Shown here: one piece after another, positions 43,819 through 55,268 of the stretch
Layout of the letters: the number at the start of each line of letters is the position of its first letter
How positions within the stretch are numbered: position 1 is the first letter of the stretch
NCBI GenBank assembly: GCA_021399435.1
Contig: JAJTUP010000008.1
Span: 1,364,001 to 1,428,000, forward strand
DNA from: Diaporthe sp. PMI_573
Lineage: Eukaryota; Ascomycota; Sordariomycetes; Diaporthales; Diaporthaceae
Length of the DNA: 64,000 nt
Direction of reading: 5' to 3'
Notes under the pieces: generated by a model
Database searches by the model: none
Seen by the model: the letters and a program-made list of their open reading frames with translations, nothing else
Told to the model about the DNA's origin: nothing
Position numbers and translations under genes: made by a program

Positions 43819-44183
43819 ATTCAGGCACGAATCAGGCTCCTAGATGTAAATAGTCCAATCTCCTCTCACAGCATAAAACTCCCTTGAAGCTGGCCAAACA
43901 TCAACACAAGAACATGCAACGGTGACCCAAAACGACAGGCAATTGAGGCCTTTCTCGCCACGAGAAGTCCATGATGGCGCATACCCCTGCAAGCGCTACA
44001 GCACTCTGGACCTCGGGACCCCTGCTGCCCGGCCACTGCAAACCCAGCCGCTGAACCCAAGCTCCCATGTCGCCTCCACCTGCGAACAACCTCCAAAAAG
44101 TTCCCAGCGTCTTGGGAGTCCCGTCTTCCTCCACATTTTGCATTGCCTGTCCACCAAAACCACAGCCTCCCCCCCCCAACACC
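43819..44183. other. Spacer between COA4 and MGM101
   Basis: 365 bp containing the 3' flank of COA4 and the promoter and leader of MGM101. The frame upstream of ATG 44184 is open but lacks an earlier ATG in a sensible context. Confidence 0.5.
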
Positions 44184-45257
44184 ATGACACGGATAATATC
44201 ATCGGCCATGCGCCCACTAAGGCTCAACGGCAGCCGGGGCCTTTGCCTTGCAGTCACAGCAGAGCCCACACATGCGCTGCCGTTCGAGGCACGCAGAGCC
44301 GCCACCACAAGCACCAGGTCCACGGCGACCCCAGCCTCGAAACCAGTACCGACGCAGACTCCCTATAAACGATCAGCGACGACGAGCACGACGACGGCAA
44401 GCAGGATTAACGGCAACAACTCTACAGCGAAGCCCAGCGCCTCCTCCCCAACCACGAAGAACATCAACACCCCCTTTGCCGAGTCCCAGACCAATCCAGT
44501 CCCCTCCGCCCCGTACGCGCGCCCGCAAGGCATGGGCGCCATCCCCGAGGCGCCCCCGGCAACCTTCTCACAGACGGCCAACGGCGGCTCAGGCGACCCG
44601 GCCTTCGGCGGCAACGGCATCGACTGGTCCAGCTCTTTTCATGGCTTGTCGACCATCCCCTTCTCGCCCGAGGTCGCCGCCGTGCTCATGAATCCCATCC
44701 CCTTCGAGGACGTCGAGATCAAGCCCGACGGAATCATATACCTGCCCGAGATCAAGTACCGCCGCATCCTGAACCAGGCGTTTGGCCCGGGCGGGTGGGG
44801 CATGGCGCCCCGTGGGGAGCTGATGGTCGGCGAGAAGATTGTTACGAGGGAGTATGCGCTGCTGGTGCACGGGCGGTGAGTTTTTTTGCCTTGCCTTTCC
44901 TCCCAATTCCCCAGGTTTTCCTTCAGTCCCATTGGGACACCCCGGAATTTCACGAGAGCCCGTGGACTAACGCTCCATCTCCCCACACTCAGATTCATAG
45001 CACAAGCACGCGGCGAGTGTCAATTCTTCGCCGACGACGGCATCGCCACCGCCGGCGAGGGCTGCAAATCCAACGCCCTGATGCGCTGCTGCAAGGACCT
45101 GGGAATCGCGTCCGAGCTGTGGGACCCGCGCTACATCCGCGACTTTAAGAAGAAGTGGGCCCAGGAGATCTGGGTTGAGCACGTCGTCACAAAGAAGAAG
45201 AGGCAGACATGGGTGCGCAAGGGGGACGACCCGGCCTATCCCTTCAAGAGGAGCTGA
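44184..45257 (+). CDS. MGM101: Mitochondrial genome maintenance protein Mgm101
   Basis: Two exons, 44184-44875 and 44993-45257; intron 44876-44992 (117 nt, GTGAGT...CTCAG, phase 2); 318 aa. The N-terminus is rich in Arg, Ser and Thr with no acids (MTRIISSAMRPLRLNG...), as expected for a mitochondrial presequence. About 100 residues of low-complexity Thr/Ser/Pro/Ala follow. The conserved core begins near IDWSSSFHGLSTIPF and includes FEDVEIKPDGIIYLPEIKY, LNQAFGPGGWGM, then after the splice FIAQARGECQFF, GEGCKSNALMRCCKDLGI and FKKKWAQEIWVEHV. Mgm101 is a Rad52-like single-strand annealing protein of the mtDNA nucleoid, needed for recombination and mtDNA maintenance. It is convergent with the REEP-family gene. 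Confidence 0.95.
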
Positions 45258-45735
45258 GTGAGGATGTTGCGTGGTATAAGCCTTTCAGGATGAGCATCTT
45301 GAGGAATTTTGCTATGGGCAGAGTATGGAAGAGCTGTCCGCAGGACTACTCTGCGCGCTGGAGATATAAGTGGCGACCCTTCGATATGTGGTACGTCGTC
45401 GGAAGATACCCTGCGCGAAGCGAGCCCACATAGAGAAGGATCTGAGAGACCAGAGTGTGGAATCTGGCTGGTCTTGTTTGTACAAATCAGACGATGCGAC
45501 GGAGCGGTAGACTGGGGCCTCCGATACACGCCCCTCTAGAGATGAAGCGGTAAAATCAGGAGAAGGCCACAGACGTGGTCAGTGTATAGCAAGCCTCAGA
45601 CCTGAGACCCGACAGTTGCAGGGTTGCCTTGTTAAAGTCTACCGGATGATCATGTAATACCATAACCCCGAATCCCTCTTCCTGTACAATAAAAAGACCC
45701 ACGAAACGCCACAAAATTTGGTAGCACAGGGCTGT
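45258..45735. other. Convergent spacer, no gene seen
   Basis: It lies between the stop codons of MGM101 and the REEP-family gene and holds both 3' untranslated regions. Confidence 0.5.
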
Positions 45736-46915
45736 CTACTCGGACTTGTTCTTCCCCGCGTCCGACGACGACGCGCTCCACTGCCAGGGCAGCCACGATC
45801 CGCCCGAGGGGGCCGGCGTCGCCTGTGCGGACTCCTGGGTGTTGTCCTCGGCGCCACTCTCGGCCTCGATCTTCTCAAAGTCGACCTCGCTACGGCTCTT
45901 GCTCAGACCGCCCGTGCTCTTCCCGCTAGACGACGTCGTCGGCCTCTCGGAGCTGCCGCTACCGGGCTGTAGCCCCTCAAGGCCGAGCTCCTGCTCGCTG
46001 GCCGGCGTCGCCGCTGCACCAGATTTCAGCTGCGCCGCCTCGCGGTCGAGCGCGCTGAGGACGTAGTTAAGCCGCTCGCGCTGCGCGGCGAGGAAGCTCA
46101 TCTTGTCGGCGTTGCCCTGGATGTTGGGCGGCACGAGCGTCCCCGACGCGGACAGGTCGCCTGTGGGGAACGCCCCGACGCCGGGCCCTCTCGACGCGGA
46201 GGCGGCCTTCCTGTCCGAGTCCGCCGTGTTGTTATCCGTGGTGACGACGGCGGCCGTGGCTGCGTTGACGGCTTTGGAGAGGAAGGTGTAGAAGTCCGGG
46301 CCCGTGGTGCTGCCGGCGTTACCGGACCACTGGGCCTGCGGGAGCTGGAACCTGTCGAGCAGGGCCTGGGTGTAGCTGCGCGGGCGCTGCGACGCGGGTA
46401 CGTTGCTCTCAGCCTGCTGGGCGGCTGGGTTGGGCGGCAGCCCGAGCACTTGGGTCCTAAAAGCCTCGATGGCGCGCTTGAGGTAGGCGATACCCGCGGC
46501 CTTCATCTTATCGTGGGTGTTGGCGATAAGCTCCTCGATCTGGGATTCATTGTCCTCTAGGTACGGGTGGATGTAGGTTGTGTATATGACGCGCGCGCCT
46601 TGGGTCTGGGGCAGCACGAGGTACAGGAGGAAGAGGAGGCGGATGTAGGAGTACAGCGGGATCCTGTGCAAAGGAGCTTGTTAGCATCTCCAGATCATTA
46701 CGATGGGTTCTGCGAGAGTCTTCCGGGGGAACGCACCACACGAGGAACCATTCTGTCCAGCTCTCAACCAGGAGGGCGCATGCCAGCACGACCCAGTACA
46801 TGAGCCATGGTGTGAGCTGGGCCGGGTCGGAGGTCTTGAGGGCCTTGTAGGAGGCGAAGAGGGGGAAGAGGAAGGAGGTGATGGACGACAGGAGTTTCGC
46901 GAATATGTCGAACAT
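45736..46915 (-). CDS. REEP/Yop1 (TB2/DP1/HVA22) family protein with long C-terminal tail
   Basis: Two exons, 46915-46737 and 46663-45736; intron 46736-46664 (73 nt, GTGCGT donor, GCTAAC branch, CACAG acceptor, phase 2); 368 aa. The start is ATG 46915 (MFDIFAKLLSSITSFLFPLF). The first ~130 residues are the TB2/DP1/HVA22 domain: two hairpins (LFPLFASYKALKTSD, TPWLMYWVVLACALLVESWTE) and, after the splice, IPLYSYIRLLFLLYLVLPQT and an amphipathic YIHPYLEDNESQIEELI segment. Such proteins curve ER tubules. The remaining ~230 residues are disordered and Ser/Ala/Pro-rich with acidic stretches. Canonical Yop1 is about 170-180 aa, so this is the longer paralogue type found in filamentous fungi, not Yop1 itself. 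A role beyond ER shaping is not indicated. Confidence 0.88.
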
Positions 46916-48388
46916 GGTCACTGATCATGAGCGCCAGTGGTGGGGCTATAGGTTGGTGTTGCAGATGCAAGTCGATGTCGAGGCAGGAGACGAAGGGGGG
47001 AGGATAGACAACAATTCAAAGGCAACCCCAAACGGATGGAGGGGCGCGTTCATGGGACGTGGGGCTCATCCACGGACCCGTCAGCGGCACGAGGACAAAG
47101 CAGCTGCCCTGGACCCTGCCTGCAGCTCGTGGAACGCGGGGGACGTGGGCCGCCTGAAGCCGCTTTTTTTACTGTTGTTTGCTGTGTTGTATGTTGATTC
47201 TGCTGTCCCTGACGAGCAATTTGTGCTATTGTCTCATTTCCAAACGGTCAGCACCCACGATCATGCTCTGTAGATGCTGCTGATTTCCATGCTTGCAGCT
47301 TCGCATCGTATGGCGCACGGATAACTATCGACTGGAAAGAGGAGGGGTCTCACCTGCATCCGGCGAATCCCACCAAGTGCGCGCCTGCCCGCCAGTGCCG
47401 TGAGCAATCGATAAGTCCCAAATACGTCATGCGTCGGGTGCTCGGCTCACCAGCAGGTCCGTTCGTCAAGACTGGACAGGGGTCTTAATTGCTTCTGTCA
47501 CCACGAGGACTGCGAGTCAAACTAAAGAGTCATGGAGTTTCGTGGACAAATCCCAACTCGAAGACTGCAACGCCGGCTGAGATTTTATGTCCAATCCTCT
47601 CATGAGGACAGATCTCCCCGGATATTATCCGTCCCTCTAGTGACGCGTCTCGTCACTGAGAGGAGTAGCGTCTGGTTCGGGTTCCTCACCAGGCACCGAG
47701 AAAATATCAATGACAACAGGCATCACATTCGCAAGTTGACGTGGCCTCCGAGCTTACTTACAAGGCAGCAATACTTACGTGTCTTTCTCTATGGTCGAGG
47801 GCGTGGTCATTAAGGGTAATGTTGTAGACTACCACTTGTACTCGTTAGAGCGTTTGACCTGTGCTGTACTCCATCATGATCCCATCTGGTATAGTATAGC
47901 AATTTGTGATTCAACACTAGGAGCATACTGCAGCAGGAGACGACTTGAGGTGGTATTGTGCAGTTTGGGTTATTGTCGTAACTGGTAGCGCCGTATGCCA
48001 CACCGGGACGCAAATCAAGGCGGTCTATCACTTAGAGAGGCCATGGCGACACTACACCGCGGCATCTTGCCTATGTCTTGATGTAGACATACATTTGTAG
48101 TTTTCTTGAGCACTGGCAAGGGACGATGCATTGAAACTCAATCTCTCCCCCAAAAAGGTCACGTGGGAGACCACACCTCTTCGAAGTTATAGCTCGAAAG
48201 ACACCGCGCTGAAGTGCAAGTATGCCCAGGTGTCTCAGTCGCTTGCTAGTTGGGAGAAAGCCACGTATTTGAAGTGTGAAACCCGTGCCCTCGGCTTTGC
48301 CCGTTTTGAAGAGAAGACCACGGGACATGATAATCTCCCATCAGGTCCGTCTTTCCCGCCTTTCCGACCTTTAACAAATGACCCGCAT
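46916..48388. other. Intergenic region, no gene seen
   Basis: It holds the promoter of the REEP-family gene on the left and the 3' flank of a 2EXR gene on the right. Short frames only. Confidence 0.45.
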
Positions 48389-49420
48389 TCAGCTTTGATT
48401 TGAGTCTCGATTTCGATCTCTATTCCGTTCTCGAGAAAGACATAACCTCCAAGCAATTCTATGTTGAGTACCCCACTCTGTGGTGATATGGTCTCCACTG
48501 TCTCTGAATGAAGGACTTTTGCAAAAGTCGACCGAGTCGGGAACTTGTCGAGTTATTGAAGGTCTCCGGCGCCAGCGGCATGGTAAGCCATCATTATCGA
48601 CCCCTCCTGGAAGGTCCGCCCATTTTCTGTGAAACTCTTCAATGCCATGGACACCCGTCTTCACATCTTTGGCTGGGATGTCGAACGTGAGGCTGCATTC
48701 TCCAAGAAGGTCGCACAGTAACCCGTCGCTGGGGTGATCGTGGAAGGGCTGCGCAAAGTGGACCGTGAGTCTGCCAGAGTGTTTGAAGAACCGTAGGATC
48801 GGGTGCTTGTAAAAAGGGCAGTCCCAGACTTTTCCCCAGGACAACAGCCACCGGACAGAGGCTGTTTCCTCGTTGTCAATTGCCATGACTGCGTTGGCCC
48901 CTTTTGGTTCCTGCCTGATCCATACTATTGCGGCGGCCTGGAAACTATCCACGGCGATGTTCTGGATCAAATTGAGACCGTCTAGGGCCTCCAAAGAGTA
49001 CGAAAGAGCTGCGAGGCCGCAAGGTCGATCGACAAGAAACACATCGTCGTCGGAGCTCCACCAAAAGCCGCCATTGTTCCCCTTCTTGAAGATGAAAGCA
49101 CCCCGTCGAAGTAAGAGATTTCGACTCTCCTGACAAATCTGTGAAAGGATAGGCTGCTTTGGTTTACCCACTAACGTGAGGCGCGCGTTCTCAACCCCGC
49201 CTTCGTGCTTGGTCCGCACGCTGAGAACTCTCCGACCGGGGAGCAGGAATTCCCAAATCATGTGGCGGATCTCGAGTGGGAACCCAAAGAGACTCATCGA
49301 CCCCTCTGCGCCGATGCTGACGCAGTGTTCGTGGTTTGAGTTGGAGGCTGCCATATCTCTAGCAGTCGAGGTTTCTCGAGCGCAACCAGGAGCTGCCGTA
49401 TCTGTATGGCCATCTGGCAT
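48389..49420 (-). CDS. 2EXR-domain protein
   Basis: Single-exon model, 343 aa from ATG 49420. After a 40-residue variable N-terminus the 2EXR signature reads MSLFGFPLEIRHMIWEFLLPGRRVLSV, given here in part (FGFPLEIRHMIWEFLLPG). It is followed by PILSQICQESRNLLLRRG, the second conserved block. The rest (LIQNIAVDSFQAA..., HSGRLTVHFAQPF) fits the usual beta-rich body. The C-terminus (SRERNRDRNRDSNQS) is repetitive and basic, and an unrecognised intron in the last 80 codons cannot be excluded. It belongs to the same broad family as the gene at 15884-16816, but the two are not close copies. Function unknown. Confidence 0.8.
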   Translation of the reverse strand: MPDGHTDTAAPGCARETSTARDMAASNSNHEHCVSIGAEGSMSLFGFPLEIRHMIWEFLLPGRRVLSVRTKHEGGVENARLTLVGKPKQPILSQICQESRNLLLRRGAFIFKKGNNGGFWWSSDDDVFLVDRPCGLAALSYSLEALDGLNLIQNIAVDSFQAAAIVWIRQEPKGANAVMAIDNEETASVRWLLSWGKVWDCPFYKHPILRFFKHSGRLTVHFAQPFHDHPSDGLLCDLLGECSLTFDIPAKDVKTGVHGIEEFHRKWADLPGGVDNDGLPCRWRRRPSITRQVPDSVDFCKSPSFRDSGDHITTEWGTQHRIAWRLCLSRERNRDRNRDSNQS

Positions 49421-49774
49421 GTTTGAATAAGCAGGTGTTCAGAGGCCTTGGTGTCTCAGTAAGATCGAGTATGAATTTTGATAAACAGCTCTTTGATGAT
49501 GATCACCTCTAGTGAACATTGTGCCCGGTCGATGGTAGACGGCATGCGGATCGTAGTGTAGATGGTTGCCTGCTTGACTTAACGCAGACCCCACAATAGT
49601 TAGTGATACTATTTAGCCCAAGTTTTGCAGGGTTTAAGGGGCTGCCTGAGATGAATTTGCCCAACTGGAAACCGGCCGTAAGCCGAGACGACCAGCACGA
49701 TTTGGCCGGTATATTCCGTTATCGATTTGCATGGCATCTTCATAAGAAATCCAAGCGACTTTTATCTTCGATGC
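49421..49774. other. Spacer between 2EXR and Zn2Cys6 genes
   Basis: 354 bp; I see nothing coding. It should hold the promoter of the 2EXR gene and the 3' flank of the Zn2Cys6 gene. Confidence 0.5.
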
Positions 49775-51386
49775 TCAACCCTCCCTTGCTTGAGCCTGAC
49801 TTTGCAACCACTTTCGAATCTGAAATGCTTCCTCCACAAAGACAGCCCCTTCGAAGTCTTTCTCATAGTCAACCAGAATAGCTTCTATCTCGCTAGCACG
49901 GTAAGAGTCCGGAGTTGATGCCAGTACCATCTTCAAGTAATCGGGCAGAAACGTGGCCCCATAAGGACGGTAGGGGGCACATTGATCAGCTAACAAGATG
50001 ATTTCGTCCACAAATCCTCGCGCATCCATCAATAGTTGAGCCTCACAATCCCAGTTGCGAAGGAGATGGTTAAAACACGACGCCAATCCGAGCAGGACGG
50101 CGAACCCCAAGCTGTAGTTGTAGCATAGCCTCATTGCAAGGGGGTCGGTACTTGTTGTCTTCGCGGCTGTTGTTGATTTTGAGAGTAGATGAGAGGCCCT
50201 AGGCATATTAGATCGAAGGATTCTGTACAGAGATCGCATGCGTTGAAGGTCCGGCTTCGGACTGCGGAGATATTCAGTCGCCTCTGCCAAAGTCCCAACC
50301 TCGAGGTCCACAAAGGATCCCGGTTGGTACCTCAGGGGGCGAGGGCTGGTCAAGGTCGCATTGACAGTCCAAAACCACGGCCCCAACTGGAAGTTTTCGT
50401 TGAACCAACTTGTATGGAGCTGCAGCACATGAGATTAGCTGAACGAGAAGGAAAATTTACGTGAAATCGAGAGAGACTAAGACGGGCAAACCCTTACCGC
50501 TATCTGGAGAAGACCATAAATGTATGCTGGATCGATCTCTTCTAGCCTGCCTTGAACAGCAGCATCACGAAATAGCTTTGAGAGCATTTCTCGGTGCCGA
50601 ATTGATTGTTCATCGTCAACCCAAGACTGTGAATGATGTCACTTTAGTCGCAACGGAGAGAGCTGGGCAAGCCTCGGAAGGCGTGAAGGGCACCTTTCAT
50701 TCATACCTGACAGATACACATAACCAAAACTGTTTTGAGCTTGATCCCATATTTGATAGAGGGATCATGTACCATTTTCATGATTTCTCTCAACGCCATG
50801 CCGTACTGGCTCCTACATATTACGTTAGTCCTGCTGCGGGTCCTGAAGTGATGCGTTCTGGAACATTCCAAAACATGAAAGACGGGGATCCGTAGAAGGA
50901 GAATAATGATACTGACAATGCGAAGACTTTGGAGTCATTATATTGGCGAGCTCTGTACAAGGACACCATCGCTGATACAGTAGCGTCAAGAGCTGGATCG
51001 GTGCCCAATTCGCTAGGAATGTCCGTGATTCCTTTGCCGCCAAAGGTACGAATGTCATATCTGATGTCCTCTATTCCCAGAATGTGAACCAAAGATGATA
51101 TCAACTTGCTGGTTTCGTTGCTTGGAATGACTTTCGGATGGGAGGTATGCGTGGTGTCCTGGTATGGTTTGAAGATCAAGCGCTGACGACCAACTCCGAC
51201 GCATGTAATGCTCAGACGCTTGCATCTTCCACATTTTGGCTTCTCCTCATCGCACTGTCACTTCATAATTAGTTTCGAGAATTTAAATAGACAGCATGCC
51301 CCGGTGTTGAAGTTTTTCTGATCTCTTACCCGCTTCTTCTGCCTTCGACAAGCTTCACAGCCGAGACTGGACGGAGTTCGTGCCAT
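49775..51386 (-). CDS. Zn2Cys6 fungal transcription factor
   Basis: Five exons: 51386-51330, 51254-50913, 50805-50707, 50626-50498 and 50419-49775; introns are 75-107 nt; 423 aa. The first exon (19 codons, MARTPSSLGCEACRRQKKR) splices to CDEEKPKCGRCKRLSITC, giving Cys10-x2-Cys13-x6-Cys20-x6-Cys27-x2-Cys30-x6-Cys37, a complete binuclear zinc cluster for DNA binding. The middle region (LGTDPALDATVSAMVSLYRA, YGMALREIMKMVHD, VLVMCICQ/SWVDDEQ) and the C-terminus (NYSLGFAVLLGLASCFNHLL) match the usual helical fungal-specific regulatory domain. All junctions are in frame; the exon 2/3 acceptor (GCCAG) is the least certain because AG alternatives lie close. The regulated pathway is unknown; there is no gene cluster beside it. 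Confidence 0.87.
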
Positions 51387-51543
51387 CAGCTGCAACTTCA
51401 AATAGTAGTATCCAATGAAATCACAAAGGGCTGGGTTTTCCCTCTATAGCTTCATTTCAATGACTTGTATCCAGTGAGAGCTCAAATGAAGAAGAAGCGA
51501 AGAGAGAATAGCCTGAAGCTCGTAGCATTATTGTAGAGATTTC

Positions 51544-51872
51544 TTACTCTATGTTACGCTGCCAAGTCTTGCAGCTCGTGTCTGGACCAACGGGTATGCC
51601 AACGTCAGCACAAATAATCTGCACAGCCTGTTTACTAATGTCTTGGTTTTTGAGAACGGCTGCTTGAGTCGATCCTATTAATAAGCAGTCACAACAGACG
51701 TTGTAAGGCCATTGGCCTGCTTACGTTTGCTCTCTTCATGATTTGCTTTCTCCATATTCGGAGGCCGATAAAAGAAACGACTGCGCTTAAACACAGTCAC
51801 TGCCTCATGGGCACCGCTCCGAGGCATAGTAGGGTCGGACTCCCTACACATGACGAAAGGCTTTGTGTTCAT
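51544..51872 (-). CDS. Small two-exon gene, function unknown
   Basis: Model: exon 51872-51725, intron 51724-51675 (50 nt, GTAAGC donor, TTAATAG acceptor), exon 51674-51544; 92 aa. The start ATG 51872 has a good context (CAAAATGA). The join reads NHEESKR/STQAAVLKNQDISKQAVQII. The protein is basic in its first half (FKRSRFFYRPPNMEKANHEE) and ends VGPDTSCKTWQRNIE. I recognise no family. The reasons to believe it are the clean splice joining two protein-like stretches and the start context. There may be additional 5' exons, since donor-like GTAAGT and GTCAGT sites lie between 51980 and 52070. It lies just upstream of the Zn2Cys6 gene on the same strand. Confidence 0.4.
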
Positions 51873-53501
51873 TTTGATTTCCTCGAATGTGCTGTCTCAT
51901 CTGTTGCCTGCGCGCAGGATTATCATGTAACAAATGGACTGCTTGGGGTTCCTCAGTCATGGAAAAAGTGTGCTGGGTAGGTCTTGTACTGACCTCGTTG
52001 TCGATATCGGCGACAGAATTCAAGTGCAATGAACCATCGCCGCATGCGATGTATGAGAACTTACAAATGCGTAGATCCCAATAGAACAAGCTCCAATGCT
52101 CTCATGATGCCCCTTTGTCTGCGAGACCGTTCCTTATTTCTCAAGGCCATGTGTTAAGTCATCGGATCTCGATTGAAAATGTCGAGCAAAGTCTTGAAAG
52201 GAATGTTTCGTTGTGGTTTCGATGATTTCCTTGCAAACACAATCATAGCGAGCTTCGCTTGAACTGTGGTTTATGCATGAGCCAGCTATGACAAGCCATG
52301 CTTTAGCATTCCTCCAGACAATAGGGCGTGAATCGGCATCATAGTCATGTCTCTCTTACTTAGGTAGCTTCAAAATAATCGAGCAAGCCCAAGCAGCCAT
52401 ACCAATCTACCAAGTCCGCCATTGTCGTAGGTTCTGGAGAGAAAAATAATTTCAATGTCGTGATCGATGTCCGCAAGATGAGAGACTTCAAATAGATTAA
52501 AAAGACTCGATATTTCGCTTCATAATTACAACTTATTGAGGTGAGGATCTCGTCTCTTTTCGATTCTCGCATTTTTATTTTGACCTGCTGCAACAATTCG
52601 TTATCGAAACATGCGTGAGGTTCGATGCTCCGGTGGAATTCTTTTATTTGTTATGTAGTAGCCCCAATGCCATGAATTGGGGTCCAAACCCAAACCTCGG
52701 AACACACGAAAGTCAGCGGATCACTCCGTGGTCGCCTGAGCATCTGTGGCTAAGCCACAGAGCGCACAATTTTCCCTAAAGAAGAAGGTGCCACAATAAG
52801 ACCTATATTCGCCAAGGGATTGCCAAGCGGCTATTTTCGTTCATTCCGATTACTTTCTTGCTCCTCATGAGTCTTTGCGTAAGCATACTAAGCATTGATG
52901 CTAGAAGAGACTTGTGAAACCCGACATCGAGCTTTGACTATTGAATTCTTCCCTACTTTTTCCTATCCTACTTCCCAAGCGTGCTATTTTCACCCAGTGA
53001 GAGAGTAAGGCGACCACACCTAGAGCTAGAATCGTACCCTTACGAGGCGGCTGAAGAATGCCACCACAAGAATCGTTACCGACGGTGTGGGTCAACTTCC
53101 ATATCCATGTCTGGGCAGACATAGAGCCACGCGAATCTTGTGGCATTGTGAATTGGTAATGGTGGGGGAGGGCGGGGTGGCTGCCTTGTGTTGGAATCCG
53201 ATTTCGAATTGACTGGACGATCTCACGTAGAGTCAGCCAGGAGCTGAATCTATCAAACAAGCTTCTGAGCCTGACATAAGTTGCCAATGTCTGGAAACGG
53301 ATAAATTGCGCGCTCGTGGCTTCTCAATAGATTTGTTATTCAAGTTGAGCAGTAGTATTAAAGGTCCTGAGGTTCCGGAGAAAAAAAGATACTACAGGTT
53401 ATATCATTCCAAACCAATATTACATCTTTCTCCCTCCCTCCATACTTCTAACTACATCTTGTGACTACTATATCCGTACCTCGTCTTCCAAGGTTGACAT
53501 C
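51873..53501. other. Intergenic region, no gene seen
   Basis: Only short frames. A minus-strand frame at 52360-52596 (ends GCLGLLDYFEAT) lacks support. The right end contains the promoter of the CE5 gene. Confidence 0.45.
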
Positions 53502-54493
53502 ATGTATCCTGCCACACTCTTGATAACTGCCACCATGTTGGCTGCCTCGGGCGTCTTAGGCCAAAACTCAACTGTGCAATGCGCCGCAGGCCTGAAAATG
53601 TTCGTCTCCCGCGGAACTGGCGAGGTTATGGGGGCCGGTGCAACCGGAGCACTGGTCGACGTCATTGCAGAACAGATCAACGGATCCGACATCGAGGCGA
53701 TTGAGTACCCAGCAAGCATGGAAGACCCTCTGTACTTCCTCTCTGTTGCGAACGGCACCGCTCTGGTAAAAGAGGCCATCACCACCTACGCTGCGGCATG
53801 TCCTGGGTCAAAAGTGGCAGTGTTTGGGTACTCTCAGGTGCGAAACTCTTGCCGACCTGGAGGTAGACACACAGGCTGATCGCGTGCTCCAGGGTGCTCA
53901 AATCAGTAGCAATGCTCTTTGCGGAACGCCGCCTGCCTGGGCAGTATTTGCTGTTCAAGACAGCATCCCCGACATTCTGGCATTCGCGCAGCCTCTGCCA
54001 GCAGACATCACCAAGAATGGCAAGCTATCCTCACTGATCAAATTTCAACAGTCGACCCTTGGCTAACAATCAAGGAATAATACTAGTGGTATCGGTTATC
54101 CTTTTCGGGGATCCCACCCACCGCGACGACGCTTCATACAACTATGGGAACGGCACAGGTAGCGGTATATTCTGGCGTCACGACATCAGCGCGTGCGAGG
54201 CTCTAGGCAGCCGAATCCGTGCGTACTGCGACGAAGGAGACCAATTCTGCGACGTTGGGCCCGAGATAAATGCTTTCACGCATGGGACCTACCTCGACAG
54301 ATACAGCAGCGACATTATTCGGTTCGTTGTCGACCAATACAACAGCCACGGCGCCTCGAATGCCTCGAACGGATCGGATGTAGCTGGATCTTCGCCAACC
54401 ACCGACCCTGTCACGGTCAGTGAGTCGGGTAGACATTCAGTCATGACAGTCCTGGTCGTGACAACGGCTTTGCTGGTGCTTGGGCTGATATAG
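53502..54493 (+). CDS. CE5 cutinase/acetylxylan esterase with GPI-type C-terminus
   Basis: Three exons: 53502-53837, 53893-54019 and 54087-54493; introns are 55 nt (GTGCGA...CCAG) and 67 nt (GC donor GCAAGC, CTAAC branch, CTAG acceptor); 289 aa. The signal peptide covers about residues 1-20. The first intron falls inside the nucleophile elbow GYSQ/G, so Ser111 is the catalytic serine. After the second splice (ITKN/VVSVILFGDPTH) the other triad members are Asp206 in YCDEGDQFCD and His220 in AFTHGTYLDR. Cys pairs match the CE5 fold. After a Ser/Thr/Asn-rich linker the C-terminus is hydrophobic (MTVLVVTTALLVLGLI), as for a GPI-anchor signal, so the enzyme may stay on the cell surface. Substrate (cutin or acetylxylan) cannot be told from sequence. 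Confidence 0.9.
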
Positions 54494-55268
54494 ATCCCAG
54501 GCAGATTGAAGTCTCGGGTTCGAGCTCACGGAGCACTAAGATGACGGGATTGTCGTTGAGGGGGGTCATTCGATAAATATGTAACACTTTGTACGGGTTG
54601 CCACATGTATTTTACTCTTGAACAAAGCATGGGGTGCGAATTATTTTGTTTTTATTGCGGCCACATAGAATTCCGTCTACCAGGGTGACTGCGTTTCCTT
54701 AGGTGATGGCCTAACGTGAGATGCCATTCTGACATCCCTATGACAACACTGAGTGTTGTGGTCAATGTGGACTCTCATCGGCTGCAGACAAGGTCTAGGC
54801 GATGGCAAGTGGCTCTGTTCACTGCTCCCGATTTTCCGACTGCGAATGCTCATTGAGCATTGTCCCTTCTGAAGTTTACCAGTCCACTCAATGAACGAGA
54901 TTCGGTGTTACTCCTCGTCCAGGGCCTTTTTCTCCTTTTCCTCCTTTCTCAAATGACGGTCGAATACGTCGTTTGCCCGTCATCATAAGTCCAAAGCCGT
55001 GGACTCCAATGACTTTTCCTGCTCCAACAGCGTGGCGGTGAATGGTGCTGACCGGCGATGATATGATTTGCCGGTGGTTTATATATCCCCCACGATCATG
55101 GGGCCACCCCACCCACAAGAGTGTGTGAAAGCATGTTGGTTGCTGTGTCGAAGGGCAGGGTGGTGACCAAAAGCTGGCAATACACAAAATGGTGTGAGTA
55201 CAGGGAGAGTAGGAAGGTTGGCCCATCCAGTCCCCGTCGGCTAGGACAGCCGTCGACAATTCAGTTCT
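54494..55268. other. Convergent spacer, no gene seen
   Basis: It lies between the stop codons of the CE5 esterase and the Cys-rich gene; I see nothing coding with support. Confidence 0.5.

Noticed and set aside
54059..54493. Independent 144-codon gene
   Set aside because: It is the last exon of the CE5 esterase plus intron sequence; the catalytic Asp and His are here and the Ser is in exon 1.
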